Positions 10,021-20,808 of a DNA stretch of 64,000 bases are shown here, piece by piece. The DNA comes from Elysia chlorotica (taxonomy: Eukaryota; Mollusca; Gastropoda; Plakobranchidae): assembly GCA_003991915.1 (NCBI GenBank), contig RQTK01000072.1, positions 708,848-772,847 on the forward strand, in the 5' to 3' direction. The notes beneath the pieces were generated by a model. The model was not told the origin of the DNA. It searched no databases and was given only the letters and a program-made list of their open reading frames with translations. Every line of letters starts with the position of its first letter. Positions within the stretch are counted from its first letter, which is position 1. The translations under genes were made by a program, and so were the position numbers.

Positions 10021-12106
10021 TAGAGACATCGTTTGATTTTATTTTTTCTGGAAAACAGAAAGAGAGGAAAAAAGAAAGGTAAAAAGTAAGTCAGGTTGAA
10101 AATAACAAACTGTAGCATTTTTTTTTTTAAACCAAAGTTGTTCATACAAGAATTTATTGCAGATATATACCTAAGAATGCCCCCCCTAAGCGTGAACACC
10201 TAAGCCATACAGAAATGGTGTGGCCCGAACTTCTCTATACAGCTCTATGTTTTAGGAGTTATAACCATTAAAGACAGAGGTATTTACTATTAAGACAATA
10301 CACGAAATGTTGACTGAAGCTCATGCTCTTGGTTACCCATCTAGGGTGATTTTAAAAAGTCAAAAAATATCTATCGATCAGAAATATAACAAAAGTGGTT
10401 TTCCCACATGCGCAGATGTGAGAGGCGAGTACATTTTACAGCTGCCATAAACTTCTCCGCATTGTATGTGGTGGAAAGTTTTTGTCATGTGGAACAGCAA
10501 GCAATATTATTAGCAATAATGAAATTCTCCTTTCGCTTTTTCAGATCTGCGCATAGACGGTAGTCTAAGATTACAGCACCTTTTGTATTTCATACTACAC
10601 CGTGTCAGATGAACCCCAAGTGTAAAGCGCGTAAAACAACCAGAGACCTCATTACAATGCATATCAAGGTATGTTGAGTTAACAATCAATAGGCCAGGAC
10701 AAAAAAGGCTGATATGGTTAAGCTGAAACAAAATGAGAAAGAAAAGACAACAAATATTTACAGAATTGGTCCAAAGATAAATAAAGTATCAATATGAAAA
10801 TATTCTTACAATGATTTATGCAATTAAATCTGATGTATGGTAGATGCAAGTTCATGAATATGTATGACAAAACATAACTATTTCCCTATAAAGGCACTAG
10901 ACAGAAAACCTACCCTAAATCACTGGTGTTTTGTATGTGTATTTGCTCAAAGAGGATTGATTTATGTTGGCTAAGTCTTCCGTTGATACAAAAAATTAAG
11001 ATTTGCAAAATTGCAATGCTACACGTAACAAAAAAAACGGCGGTAGTACCAATCCACTTCTACACCAGCTAGACTCTTAGCCCAATCTGTCAGGGTCTTA
11101 ACGGCTCTATGTTTTGCACCTAGACGCTGACACTAACAAAACAAGGGTGAGCCATTTGGGCTAGTATAAATGTCCATGGCTATATCTGGCTAATAATCCT
11201 TGAAAGAAAGGAAATGCCCCACCTAAGAGGCTGATAAAATGCAAGGCATACAAGTATCATTATCGGCTTCTACAACAGGGCACATTTTTGGTGATGAGTA
11301 ATTAGCGAAACATTAAGTGATGGCTCTATAAGAGTTTCAAATGAAGCAGATCTACACAAGTTTATTGTTAAAAAATATTTTAAAATCACTTGGTAGAGAC
11401 GTGCCATGTTTCGGCACATGGAATAGGTTTCAAGGTATGGAAGTGCATACAAATATACAACATATGAACAAAATTCTCCCCATTTCATGCCAAATTAAAG
11501 CATTTAGAGTGGTAAGCCTTCTTCTAACATAAGAGCAGCTTCTTTAGTTTACTGCAGGGCTTTCTGAAATTGAAATGTAAGTTTATGGGTTATAACTGTC
11601 AAAATTCAAGTTTCTCCATTAACTTTTAATGCACTGACAGAGACAATTCAATGATGGATTCCACGCTCTGTAAAAGACGGAGTAAAAAAAATATACAAAT
11701 TTTAGAGCATCCAAAAAAACTAGGATGATACGACTAAAGCTCTGATCAAGCTTATGTTTGATCTTCATTTGGAAACAGGTCTTATCTTAATAGTAAAGCA
11801 AAGTTTTTACAGTTTATAGTCACAGAATGAGTCAGAAGGTTTATTTTAAGCTTGAAAAGTTCAGATGATGGTAGAGAAGCAGAAAGAGGTAAAAATAGAT
11901 CCAATTTAGACTAGCAAGGTACCGGTAGCTTACATTATTATCTCTAACAGTACTTTCCCTGCATGTTTCCCGGCACTGTGGCAGCTTCATCATCTATGCA
12001 ATGGAGAGTGGGTATAGAAGCTATCTGAGTGTTATCGAATAGTAATTGTTACATTGAACACTGCAATACTAGTATCTAGATAAAAATTTGCTTTAAACGA
12101 ACACAC
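10021..12106. other. Unannotated DNA downstream of ICMT
   Basis: No splice-bounded coding frame was found. The composition is less T-rich than the flanks, and the stretch could include a distal 3' untranslated region of ICMT (minus strand), but nothing proves that. Confidence 0.4.
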
Positions 12107-12224
12107 CATAAAAATAATAAGGCATTGCTTTTTTTTTTTTTTTTTACAAAACCAGTCAAAACAGTTAATGAGAACACAAAACATTATTTCTTGCTGGTTC
12201 CAAACCATATATGAAAAGATCAGC
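12107..12224 (+). repeat. 118 bp segment identical to 2264-2381
   Basis: Same 118 bases as the insert in the minisatellite, here embedded in ordinary AT-rich sequence 588 bp beyond the ICMT stop codon. Because this context is unique sequence, it is the likelier source copy. Confidence 0.95.
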
Positions 12225-12614
12225 ACTGAAAAAAATGACTGAGATGCATCTCAGGTAGTTCTCAATATAAAAAAAAATCACTGAGCAATTGCTTTATCAC
12301 AACAATCCAAACTCTGTTTAGCACTGCCGTCAGGCAGACCTAGTACAGACCAAATACAGACCTAGAAAGATAAGTCCAAAAGAGCTCAAACAGTATTTGT
12401 AGCATTCTTTTCTTTTAACATAGCTAAACGAATGCAGTTGTAACTCTTAGTAACTGCTGAAAAGTTGCCAGTGCTGTCACATACACTACATTGTGAAGAA
12501 TTTTAATCAGAAACAGTTGAAGCCAGCACCTTTGACTATATGTATGAATAAAGGCAAGACAAAAACTTTTGACATATATTAAAATTGCATAAGAGATACT
12601 TACCTAAGACATAT

Positions 12615-12620
12615 TTTATT
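12615..12620 (-). terminator. Candidate ICMT polyadenylation signal
   Basis: TTTATT on the plus strand is AATAAA on the minus strand, about 190 bp past the ICMT stop. Only the hexamer supports this. Confidence 0.4.
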
Positions 12621-12811
12621 GCATAATCAATGAAGTTAAAAAGTGAAGGTTTAATTTTTGTAAACTCTCATTTTGCCTCCAACACTTGACAATAAAAATT
12701 CTTGTTTTAAGAGAAACTTTCATCTTTTATGCAACAAAGTCTTTAGCACTTAATTAAAAAATTTTAAAAGCACAACAATTTATCCTATTCTAAATGTGTT
12801 ATATATATATA

Positions 12812-15800
12812 TCACAAGAGTTGCCTGTAACCGTAAACAAATGGAATCCCTGTGGGCACTTTCCGCTGATAGTCCAGGTAATCTTCACCAAAGAAGTTGA
12901 GCAAGCAGATCTCCTCGTCATAGATTCTTTCATTGAAGAACTTCCAACTGACCACAGTGTACGTGACTAAACAGATAGGGTTGCACAGCATCACCTGCGG
13001 GAATATTGATTGAACATTGATTAATTTATCACGAATTGCTTGATTTACTCATTTAATGTTTACAAGCACAATCAGCTCGAGTCCATAGGAATAACTTGTG
13101 TCTTTAAAAATGTACCTCAACATTAAACATGGGATATAGATACGAATTTTCATTTTGAATTTTTATCCAAATGTATACTTATATGGAATTTATCTTTTTA
13201 TCAACACTGGTTTTCTTAACTGTCTACATTAAGTAAAAAAAAAAGATCATGATAATAACGTAGCTTAGGTTACTTCTATACTGGATATAACTTTCATAAT
13301 GAGAACACAAAAATAAACTGCACATTGATGTCTTCAACAATTTTCTACTACATGCACGTTATGTATCGACTCTTATAGTTTATGACTGAAACTCAATTTT
13401 CCCTTTTTGATTCGTCTATAAAGCGATTTGAATTTCCTAGTTCCCACTCCAACTTTTTTTTCCCAAGAATTTAACTCACCAAATACACTTCATTATGTTT
13501 TAAACATTTAATTCCCTTCCAAACATGGCATCACAAAACTGGGGGGAGGGGGGAGAGGGGGGATGAGGTAGCTCAGTCAGTCATGTGTGCACGGAAACAG
13601 GACATTCCAGGTTTGAATAACAAAAAGCACTGCCTTGTAAACTAATCGTTGGGTTGGAGTTATGATTATAAAACTTAATGCCCTGTAACCTTATGGGACA
13701 GAAGTCCTGGTATATCCACTCTGTCTCTGTACAGTGAGGCACTGTGTAAACATTATCAGATATTAGTCGTGGGACCCTTCCGCGACACAGCCAAGTTGCT
13801 GACAGAGAACATTAACCTTTTCCCATCACACCATACACTTGCTGTGTGGCGTTGAAATGCCGTTGGGCTAGCGAATCCTTGCATAACTTCACACTTTCCA
13901 TTTCAAATTATTCAATATCAAGGCTTTTACCGTTAGTTTTATGTTGGTTTTTTTTATACCCAAAAATAGTGCACACACAAAGAATATGCCTTGAGTCAAG
14001 CAATGTGAAAAGGTTAGAAATAAGATCAACAATCAATAAACCTAGGTGCCCACACTCCAGCAGTACAAGCCTACAGAGATGTCTGAAGTGAACAGACTGT
14101 AAACCTTGTCTTTGTTCATTGTGGCACAATGTAAAACTTTTCTGACATTTATCTTGGTGCCCTTATATAAAACAGCCTAGTTGCTGCCAGTGGAAATTTA
14201 TTAAAAAAAAAAAAAAAGACCAACCAAAAGGCTAACCCAATAAATCACCTGTTTGCCCATAGGCCAGTACTACCAGCCAATATAGCTTGGATGTCTGAAC
14301 AGACTGTAACCACCTGGTCTCTGTTCATTGTGGTGCAATGTAAAATTTGTCAGACATTAGTCTTGGGGCCCTATGTCAAAAAGCCCAGTGACTGCCATTG
14401 TATATTAACTGAATGCATCAATTCAGCCGTTCATAGTGGCTCTATGTTATGTAAATCTTGCCATAGAGCCGCTATGATACACTCTATAAAATAGGAACAG
14501 AAAGATCTGAATGTTCAACCCATCCAAGTTTTATAGCTTTTCAGAGGAAGTGGGTACTGAAAACAGTAAGTTCTGGAACTACCTTCATCAGGTAAAGATC
14601 TTTTTTTTACAGAAATTTGATGCAAAATTACTGATTTGACCTTATCAGTTGTTGAGTTGGTTTAATGTCCAATGTCCGCACTATATAGGCTATACTGTGG
14701 ACAGACCCCAAGACTGACATCTAACAATTGTATGTGCTGCCACACACGTGACAGGGCGGGGATACTATGACTCCTGTCTCAGTTGGTCACATTAAACTGT
14801 CACCAACCCGACCAATGGGGAGCTAAATCGCCAGGGCTCGAACCTGGACCTTTTGCGTCGAAAGCTGATGTCCTGCCCCAGGGCCACCGCTCCCCCCAAA
14901 AATTAGCCAAAGTTTGGAAATCCTGACTAAACCAAAAGACGAACATGGATTCAATCAACTTAAAAAAGATAAATGAGACCACCAAACAAAGCAAAAACCC
15001 AAACAATCACCTGTGTGCCGACACTCCAGCAGTACCAGCCAACATAGCTGGGGTGCCTGAACAGGCTGTACACGCCCCAGGACACTAGGACATGTCCGTC
15101 CTGCTTAGTGTGCTGGATGTAGTGGTTGAAGTTTGTCCGCGCCGTCCACATGCTCAGCTTGCGAAGGAAGTCTCCACCGACCGCCATCACGGCTCCTATC
15201 AAACTCACATACCTCAGTGTCTTCATGTCTGCACACAAGAGAAGAAAAAAAAGGTTAACTCTTACAACAATGAGTATTGACAAAGCCATTAATAAAGGCG
15301 AAACGTTTATATGTATTTTCTCTATAAATTCTAGTTGTGTTTGATTTTTTTGTGTCCCTCAGTTGCTAAGTTGTGCGTATTCTTCTATTTATTATTAAAT
15401 AATTTTTTTGGTAATACAAGTGTGTATATATGCAATATGTTCAATGTTCAATGTTCAATGTTTATTCAGTCAATATATATATTAAGATGAGAAAGGAAAA
15501 GCTGGGACATCTTATCACAACTGGAATGGGACCACAGCAGGGGGAAAACAATGATAAAAGATAATGGATAGAATTAATGCAAGCTGACACCCAGACGTGT
15601 GCATGGTGCATAAAATATCAATGCATGGCAGCCATCACTGTACATTTATTTAGTTCACAAGAAAACCACATAGTTAAAACTAAAATCAAATCGTAATTTT
15701 TTACATAAATCATTATTGACAAGGTTGTCACAGACTCTGAGCTTAAGAGCTTTTTGAATAAGACTATCACTAGTGAAGAAGTTGCAGAAAATACTTTTAA

Positions 15801-17674
15801 AGAAAAATGAGCGTTTTTATTTTCAAAAAAGACTGGAAAGCATGCATATAGATTTAAATTGAATGTAAGTTTTTCTTTAAAATATTGAATTTCATTACTA
15901 TTACCTCCTGGGTTTTACATATCCTAAAAATTAACCAAGGAAAGTAAGAAAAAAAAAAAGGACAACATCACTATCAACATTTTTTAATCCAGTATACCTT
16001 AAGAGAAACTGGTTGACAAGATTTTAGTAATTAATTCAAAATAATGAATTATTTGAAGAAGAAAAAATGGATACTACCCAATCTCTAAGTCTAATACTTA
16101 CTGGGCAGGAATAAAGACTCCAAGAAAAACTCCACACAGCTAGCTGCAGCCGCTATTTTGTACTCTGTGCTATGGTCTAGCAAGAAAGATTCCAGTGTGA
16201 GAGACTTGGGGTTGGTCATCGCGGTGATCTGGTACTCAGACCAGTGGAAGAAGGTCAGGGACATGACATACCAGCCAAACAGGTTCCAACGCGCGCTGTA
16301 CAGGCTCAGCAAGAAGCCCAGACCAAACACAATGCCCAGGTTGCCTGCTCGAACGACGATCTGCAGGAAGGAGAGTACAGTGTGTATCAGTAGTTTTGTC
16401 AAGATTAAATTTAAATTTAAGATCAAATAAGATGAAATTTATTTATATGTAAGGGACATTTTTCACGGATTAACAGCAAATAGCGCAGTCATTGTGACAT
16501 TTCATGTTCTGAGTATTTGCATTGATAAACTTCTCTATTTGATTAAACAGTGTAACATTGACGTGTGCGTTTAAGAGATGAAAAAGCGATTGACATAAGT
16601 AAAAAATAAATGACATTACCATCTCTTTCTCCCCCTCCCACCCTGTTCGGTCAATCATTTTATTATTTGAAAAGTAAAGGTAAATGAAGGCATATATATC
16701 TGGTGCATGTTGCACGTCACGTAATAATAGATCCAGTTCTCAATAACCTAACAGAGACTGAGACAAAAGAGCTGCTATATCTCTCCGTCCTTGATTTAGG
16801 TTGCAAGATTTTATTGCTTCCTGCAGAGCGCATAAATTCCCGATTGATTGGGTGTTTGGTGTTACTCATAATTGACTTCTGCTTGCATAGACAGGATTGG
16901 AATGGATGGTTTCTACACTTTCCAACTTATTTTTCTTGCCTCTCTGATAATATAAGTAATTTTCTTAGAGTCTCTTGCTTTTAACGCCGCATACTAGCAG
17001 CTGATTCCATCAGAAATCACACTTTCTATGATAGAGGAATAAAACGTCTTTAATATACTTTTTTCCAAGTTAAAAATTTTAACTTTCTCAGGAAATACAT
17101 TCTTTGATGTAATTTTTTGAATAAAGACGCGATATGCTCATACCAATTTAATTTATTTTCTATTGTAAAACCTAGATATCTAAGGTATATAGACTCTTGT
17201 AGAGTCTCTAATTTCTCATTCTTGATCATAAATTGAACAGGGCTCTCATGATTATGCTTAAAGTCTTCTACAATTTCTTTAGTTTTTGGCACATTTAGTT
17301 GCAAGTGGGTTTTTTTTTTTCACGCCAGTCTACAATTTTCCTACCTATTCTAAATAGAATGTTTTACATTATCAATGCCCATATCCAACCAGTCTATAAT
17401 AGATAACTCCATCAAAGTTTGCTGTCACAACTCATAAATCAGCTCAGTTCTCAACCCTTGCATCACTCACCCTGTAAGAGTCTTTCTGATGAACATACAC
17501 TGCAGAGAAGATTCCGTTCACAGCAACAAAGTGAATTAGCAGAACAGCAAGCCACAAATCCCTCCATAGAAAAGATACAAATGGCAGACAGTAGAAAACT
17601 AAGGGAAAGAGAATAAGGCTTGATCCAGCACAAAAGCTCAAGAGAGAGATTCTGGCTTGCCTGATCATCCCCAT
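12812..17674 (-). CDS. ICMT: Protein-S-isoprenylcysteine O-methyltransferase
   Basis: Four coding exons, all with GT-AG junctions and matching phases: 17674-17471, 16360-16102, 15228-15011, 12994-12812. They encode 287 residues; human ICMT has 284. ICMT uses S-adenosylmethionine to methylate the C-terminal prenylcysteine of CAAX proteins such as Ras and lamins in the ER membrane. Signatures seen: hydrophobic helices in exons 1-2; FHWSEYQITAM and NPKSLTLESFLL in exon 2; NFNHYIQ, RHPSYVGWYCWSVGTQ in exon 3; LCNPIC, DEEICLLNFFGEDYLDY and VPTGIP in exon 4. The last three blocks form the conserved cofactor and substrate region. The start is the ATG at 17674, because RISLLSFCAGSSL aligns with the human N-terminal helix. 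A second in-frame ATG follows two codons later. A CAG|GTAAGC at about 17698 could be either an acceptor or a donor, so the 5' untranslated structure is open. Confidence 0.96.
13556..13830 (+). repeat. Diverged SINE copy in ICMT intron 3
   Basis: tRNA-like head GTAGCTCAGTCAGTC near 13567, then body pieces GGGACAGAAGTCCTGG, CACTGTGTAAACATTATCAG and CACAGCCAAGTTGCTGAC matching the main family at reduced identity. Confidence 0.55.
14033..14190 (-). pseudogene. Decayed copy A of the ICMT exon 3 3' end, fused to SINE body
   Basis: 14033-14105 resembles ICMT exon 3 (15003-15075): on the plus strand both hold CACACTCCAGCAGTAC or nearly so. Read on the minus strand the copy gives VYSLF, then a scrambled stretch, then YCWSVGT followed by a stop, against VYSLFRHPSYVGWYCWSVGTQ in the true exon. 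From about 14105 to 14190 it continues into SINE-like sequence. It lies about 900 bp downstream of the real exon in transcription order. Confidence 0.7.
14239..14400 (-). pseudogene. Decayed copy B of the ICMT exon 3 3' end, fused to SINE body
   Basis: 14239-14315 matches exon 3 more closely than copy A. On the minus strand it reads YSLFRHPSYIGW, an in-frame stop, YWPMGKQ, then the intact donor-like CAG|GTGATT as at the real exon 3 end. From about 14312 it runs into SINE body sequence (CAATGTAAAATTTGTCAG, TTAGTCTTGGGGCCC) that copy A also has. The premature stop and the missing front half of the exon argue that it is not a usable alternative exon. Confidence 0.75.
14652..14897 (-). repeat. 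Main SINE family, near full-length copy in ICMT intron 3
   Basis: The reverse complement gives the head with GGTTCGAGCCC, the body with GACAGGAGTCATAG and the GTTGAGTTGG end. It lies 114 bp from ICMT exon 3. Confidence 0.8.
15430..15580 (-). mobile_element. LINE 3' end with (ATTGAAC)n tail
   Basis: Minus-strand reading: GACTGAATAAACATTGAAC followed by two more near-exact ATTGAAC units. AATAAA directly before a short tandem tail is typical of L2/CR1-type LINEs. It is a non-coding fragment inside ICMT intron 2. Confidence 0.5.
16735..17330 (-). mobile_element. LINE reverse transcriptase relic (CR1/Rex1-like), 5' truncated
   Basis: On the minus strand 17304-17050 encodes LNVPKTKEIVEDF, then YLRYLGFTIENKLNW and LFKKLHQRMYFLRKL. 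This is the conserved region after the catalytic core of CR1/Rex1/Jockey-type reverse transcriptases (SKTKEMVVDF, YLGVHI, QQRLYFLRRL). Further along, about 16830-16735, IL..KSRTERYSSSFV..SVRLL fits the C-terminal block. The frame changes and stop codons between them show it is dead. The catalytic motif, endonuclease and 5' part are absent. It sits in ICMT intron 1 on the same strand as ICMT. Confidence 0.75.
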
Positions 17675-17930
17675 CACAGGTTTTTTTAAAGTGCTTACCT
17701 GAAAGATAAATGAGAAAAAAACATACTAGATACATCCAGAACCAATACAAGAATTAACTTAATATTGGTATATCGAAATGAATTAATCTTCTCTTCAATA
17801 GGTTAACATGTTAAATAATAAGTTTAACATGTTAAATAATAAGTTGAAGATTTAGAAAATTCAACATGGTTGTCAACAGATCTGGATTTATGTATGTACA
17901 CTAGATTAAAGGTGTACTGTTGTTTTTTGC

Positions 17931-19435
17931 TTTGTTTTAGTTTCAGCTCATAAAACTTCCCTCTTTATCAGTGCATCATGGACACACAAAGGGAAAGCCG
18001 TGATTATGTATACACTGTTGAGTGCTTCTCATGAAACTTTTGAAAGTGTATCAGTGAGATGGACAAAGCATTAAAATAAGTATTTGGGACCAAATCAAAT
18101 TTTTTCTTTAATTAATTTTTGGAAGTGTCTTCAGACATCGCAACCATGTTCTGCCTAGCCAAGTTTCTAGAGAGACCATAAAAAAGTGTGGTGTGCACAA
18201 GCGCAAGGACGACACTTTCATTTTCTTGGGTTTTCCTGAACTATTGTTTACTCCCAAGGTTGCTTCGTCCAACCCCTTGCTGGTCTTGCTCTTTCTTTGC
18301 CTTGTCTTACTAGCTTCTTGAACCCTTGATTTAAGTAATGGAGAGTGGATCTATTATAAATCTAGTAGATCTAGAGTAGATCTTTAGTTGACTACACATT
18401 CATGGTAGAGAAAGAGGGGGGAGACAGATTTAGAGAGAATAGAGAGATTTAGAGATAAAAGAGAGTGGGTGGTAAGAGGGAGGGAGAGAGAGGTTGAGGG
18501 ATAAGATACTGAGAAATAGAGAGTGTAATTGAGCAAGAGAGAGAGCGGTCGGAAGCAGAACATGGAATACAGAATAATCATTTTAAATTAATTACAAAAC
18601 CAATTAAAATGTATGAGTATTCACAGACTGTGGATGGGATGAGCCCAAGACTTTTTTTCTCTTACAATGTAGTCATCAAGTTTAAAGTGCACACACAAGC
18701 AACTTCTGTCAGAACCATTATATATTATTATAATGACAACAACAAATTTAGAAAGAAGGGATCAATAAACTAGGCTCAATCAAGTCTCCCAAGACTGGAG
18801 TCTAGACGGACCGCGATTGTCGTCTCCCTAGACTCTATCTTAATTTATTGGGGTTTTTTAAGAAACTTTTGTAAAGAATGTGTGAGGAATAGAAACAGAT
18901 TTTATTTTAAAATTTAATGAAGCAAAAAGAGTGCAATAGCCATAGTTTAAATGTTGCTCGTTCTTCAGCCCTTCCTCTCTTCGAGTCTATTATTGTATCA
19001 TCAGTGGGGTTGAACATCGGCTTCCGGTGCAAAAAGTCAGGATTCGAACCCTGGCGATTGCGCTCCCCACTGGTTGGGTCGGTGTAAGTTTAATGTGCCC
19101 GGCTAAGACAGGAGTCATGGTAATTGGTATCCCTGCCCTGTCTCATGAGTGGCAGCACATAAAATTGTCAGACGTCAGTCTTGGGGCCCGTCCAAAATAT
19201 AGCCTATATATTGCTGATATTGGACGTTCAACCACCTCAACAACAACAGTAGGCTAATCCCCACAATAAGAGCGGAAAACGTTTATATGATGTAGGCTAA
19301 TTATTACTGGAATCTAGACCTATCTAGATCTAATTACTCACCCTCCTTCAGCGGCAGACTAACTAATCTAGAATCTAGATATGTTAATAAATTAATAAGT
19401 AAATGTTCCAATTTTATTTTCATGAAATGAGTCAT
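17931..19435. repeat. Tandem duplication, unit 1
   Basis: Starts TTTGTTTTAGTTTCAGCTC and ends before the same word at 19436. It includes a GA-rich stretch (18400-18550), a stretch absent from unit 2 (about 18826-18988) bounded by a GTCT microhomology, and a SINE. It lies upstream of ICMT. No coding frame was seen. Confidence 0.9.
19005..19252 (+). repeat. Main SINE family copy in duplication unit 1
   Basis: AACATCGGCTTCCGGTGC head, GGATTCGAACCCTGG B box, full body and CACCTCAACAACAACAG 3' end. Confidence 0.8.
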
Positions 19436-20808
19436 TTTGTTTTAGTTTCAGCTCATAAAACTTCCCTATTTATAAGTGCATCATGGACACACAAAGGGAA
19501 AGCCGTGATTATGTATACACTGTTGAGTGCTTCTCATGAAACTTTTGAAAGTGTATCAGTGAGATGGACAAAGCATTAAAATAAGTATTTGGGACCAAAA
19601 CAAATTTTTTCTTTAATTAATTTATGGAAGTATCTTCAGACATCGCAACCATGTTCTGCCTAGCCAGGTTTCTAGAGAGACCATAAAAAAAAGTGTGGTG
19701 TGCACAAGCGCAAGGACGACACTTTCATTTTCTTGGGTTTTCCAGAACTATTATTTACTCCCTAAGCAACTTCGTCCAACCTCTTTCTGGTCTTGCTCTT
19801 TCTTTGCCTTGTCTTACTAGCTTCTTGAACCCTCAATTTAAGTAATGGAGAGTGGATCTATTATAAGTCTAGTGGATCTAGAGTAGATCTTTAGTTGACT
19901 ACACATTCATGGTAGAGAGAGAGGGGGGAGACAGATTTAGAGAGAATAGAGAGATTTAGAGATAAAAGAGAGTGGGTGGTAAGAGGGAGGTAGAGAGAGG
20001 TTGAGGGATAAGAGACTTAGAAATAGAGAGTGTAATTGAGCAAGAGAGAGAGCGGTCGGAAGCAGAACATGGAATACAGAATAATTATTTTAAATTTAAA
20101 TTACAAAACCAATTAAAATGTATGAGTATTCACAGACTGCGGATGGGATGAGCCCAAGACTTTTTTTCTCTTACAATGGCAGTCATCGAATTTAAAGTAC
20201 ACACACAAGCAACTTCTGTCAGAACCATTATATATATATTATAATGACAACAACAAATTTAGAAACTTGAAGGGATCAATAAACTAACTTTACTAAGCTC
20301 AATCAAGTCTCCCAAGACTGGAGTCTAGAAGGCCGCGATCGTCGTCTATTATTGTATCATCAGTGGGGTTGAACATCGGCTTCCGGCGCAAAAAGTCAGG
20401 ATTCGAACCCTGGCGATAGCGGTCCCCACTGGTTGGGTCGGTGTCAGTTTAATGTGCCCGGCTAAGACAGAAGTCATGGTAATCGTAATTGGTATCCCTG
20501 CCCTGTCTCATGAGTGGCAGCACATAAAATTGTCAGACGTCAGTCTTGGGGCCCGTCCAAAATATAGCCTATATAGTGCTGATATTGGACGTTCAACCAC
20601 CTCAACAACAACAGTAGGCTAATCCCCACAATAAGAGCAGAAAACATGTTTATAATGTCTAAATGCTAATTATTACTGGAATCTAGATCTAGTCTAGATC
20701 TAGATCTAATTACTCACCCTCCTTCAACGGCAGACTAACTAATCTAGAATCTAGATATGTTTATAAATAAGTCAATGTTCCAATTTTATTTTCATGAAAT
20801 GAGTCTTT
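19436..20808. repeat. Tandem duplication, unit 2
   Basis: Same order of parts as unit 1, with scattered substitutions (a few per cent by eye) and lacking the stretch of about 160 bp. Ends CATGAAATGAGTC followed by unique sequence. Confidence 0.9.
20368..20617 (+). repeat. Main SINE family copy in duplication unit 2
   Basis: Matches the copy at 19005-19252 closely, and its flanks match as well, so it was copied with the duplicated unit and did not insert independently. Confidence 0.8.

Noticed and set aside
14239-14315. Alternative ICMT exon 3
   Set aside because: Only the 3' part of the exon is present, with an in-frame stop and changed conserved residues, so it cannot replace exon 3.
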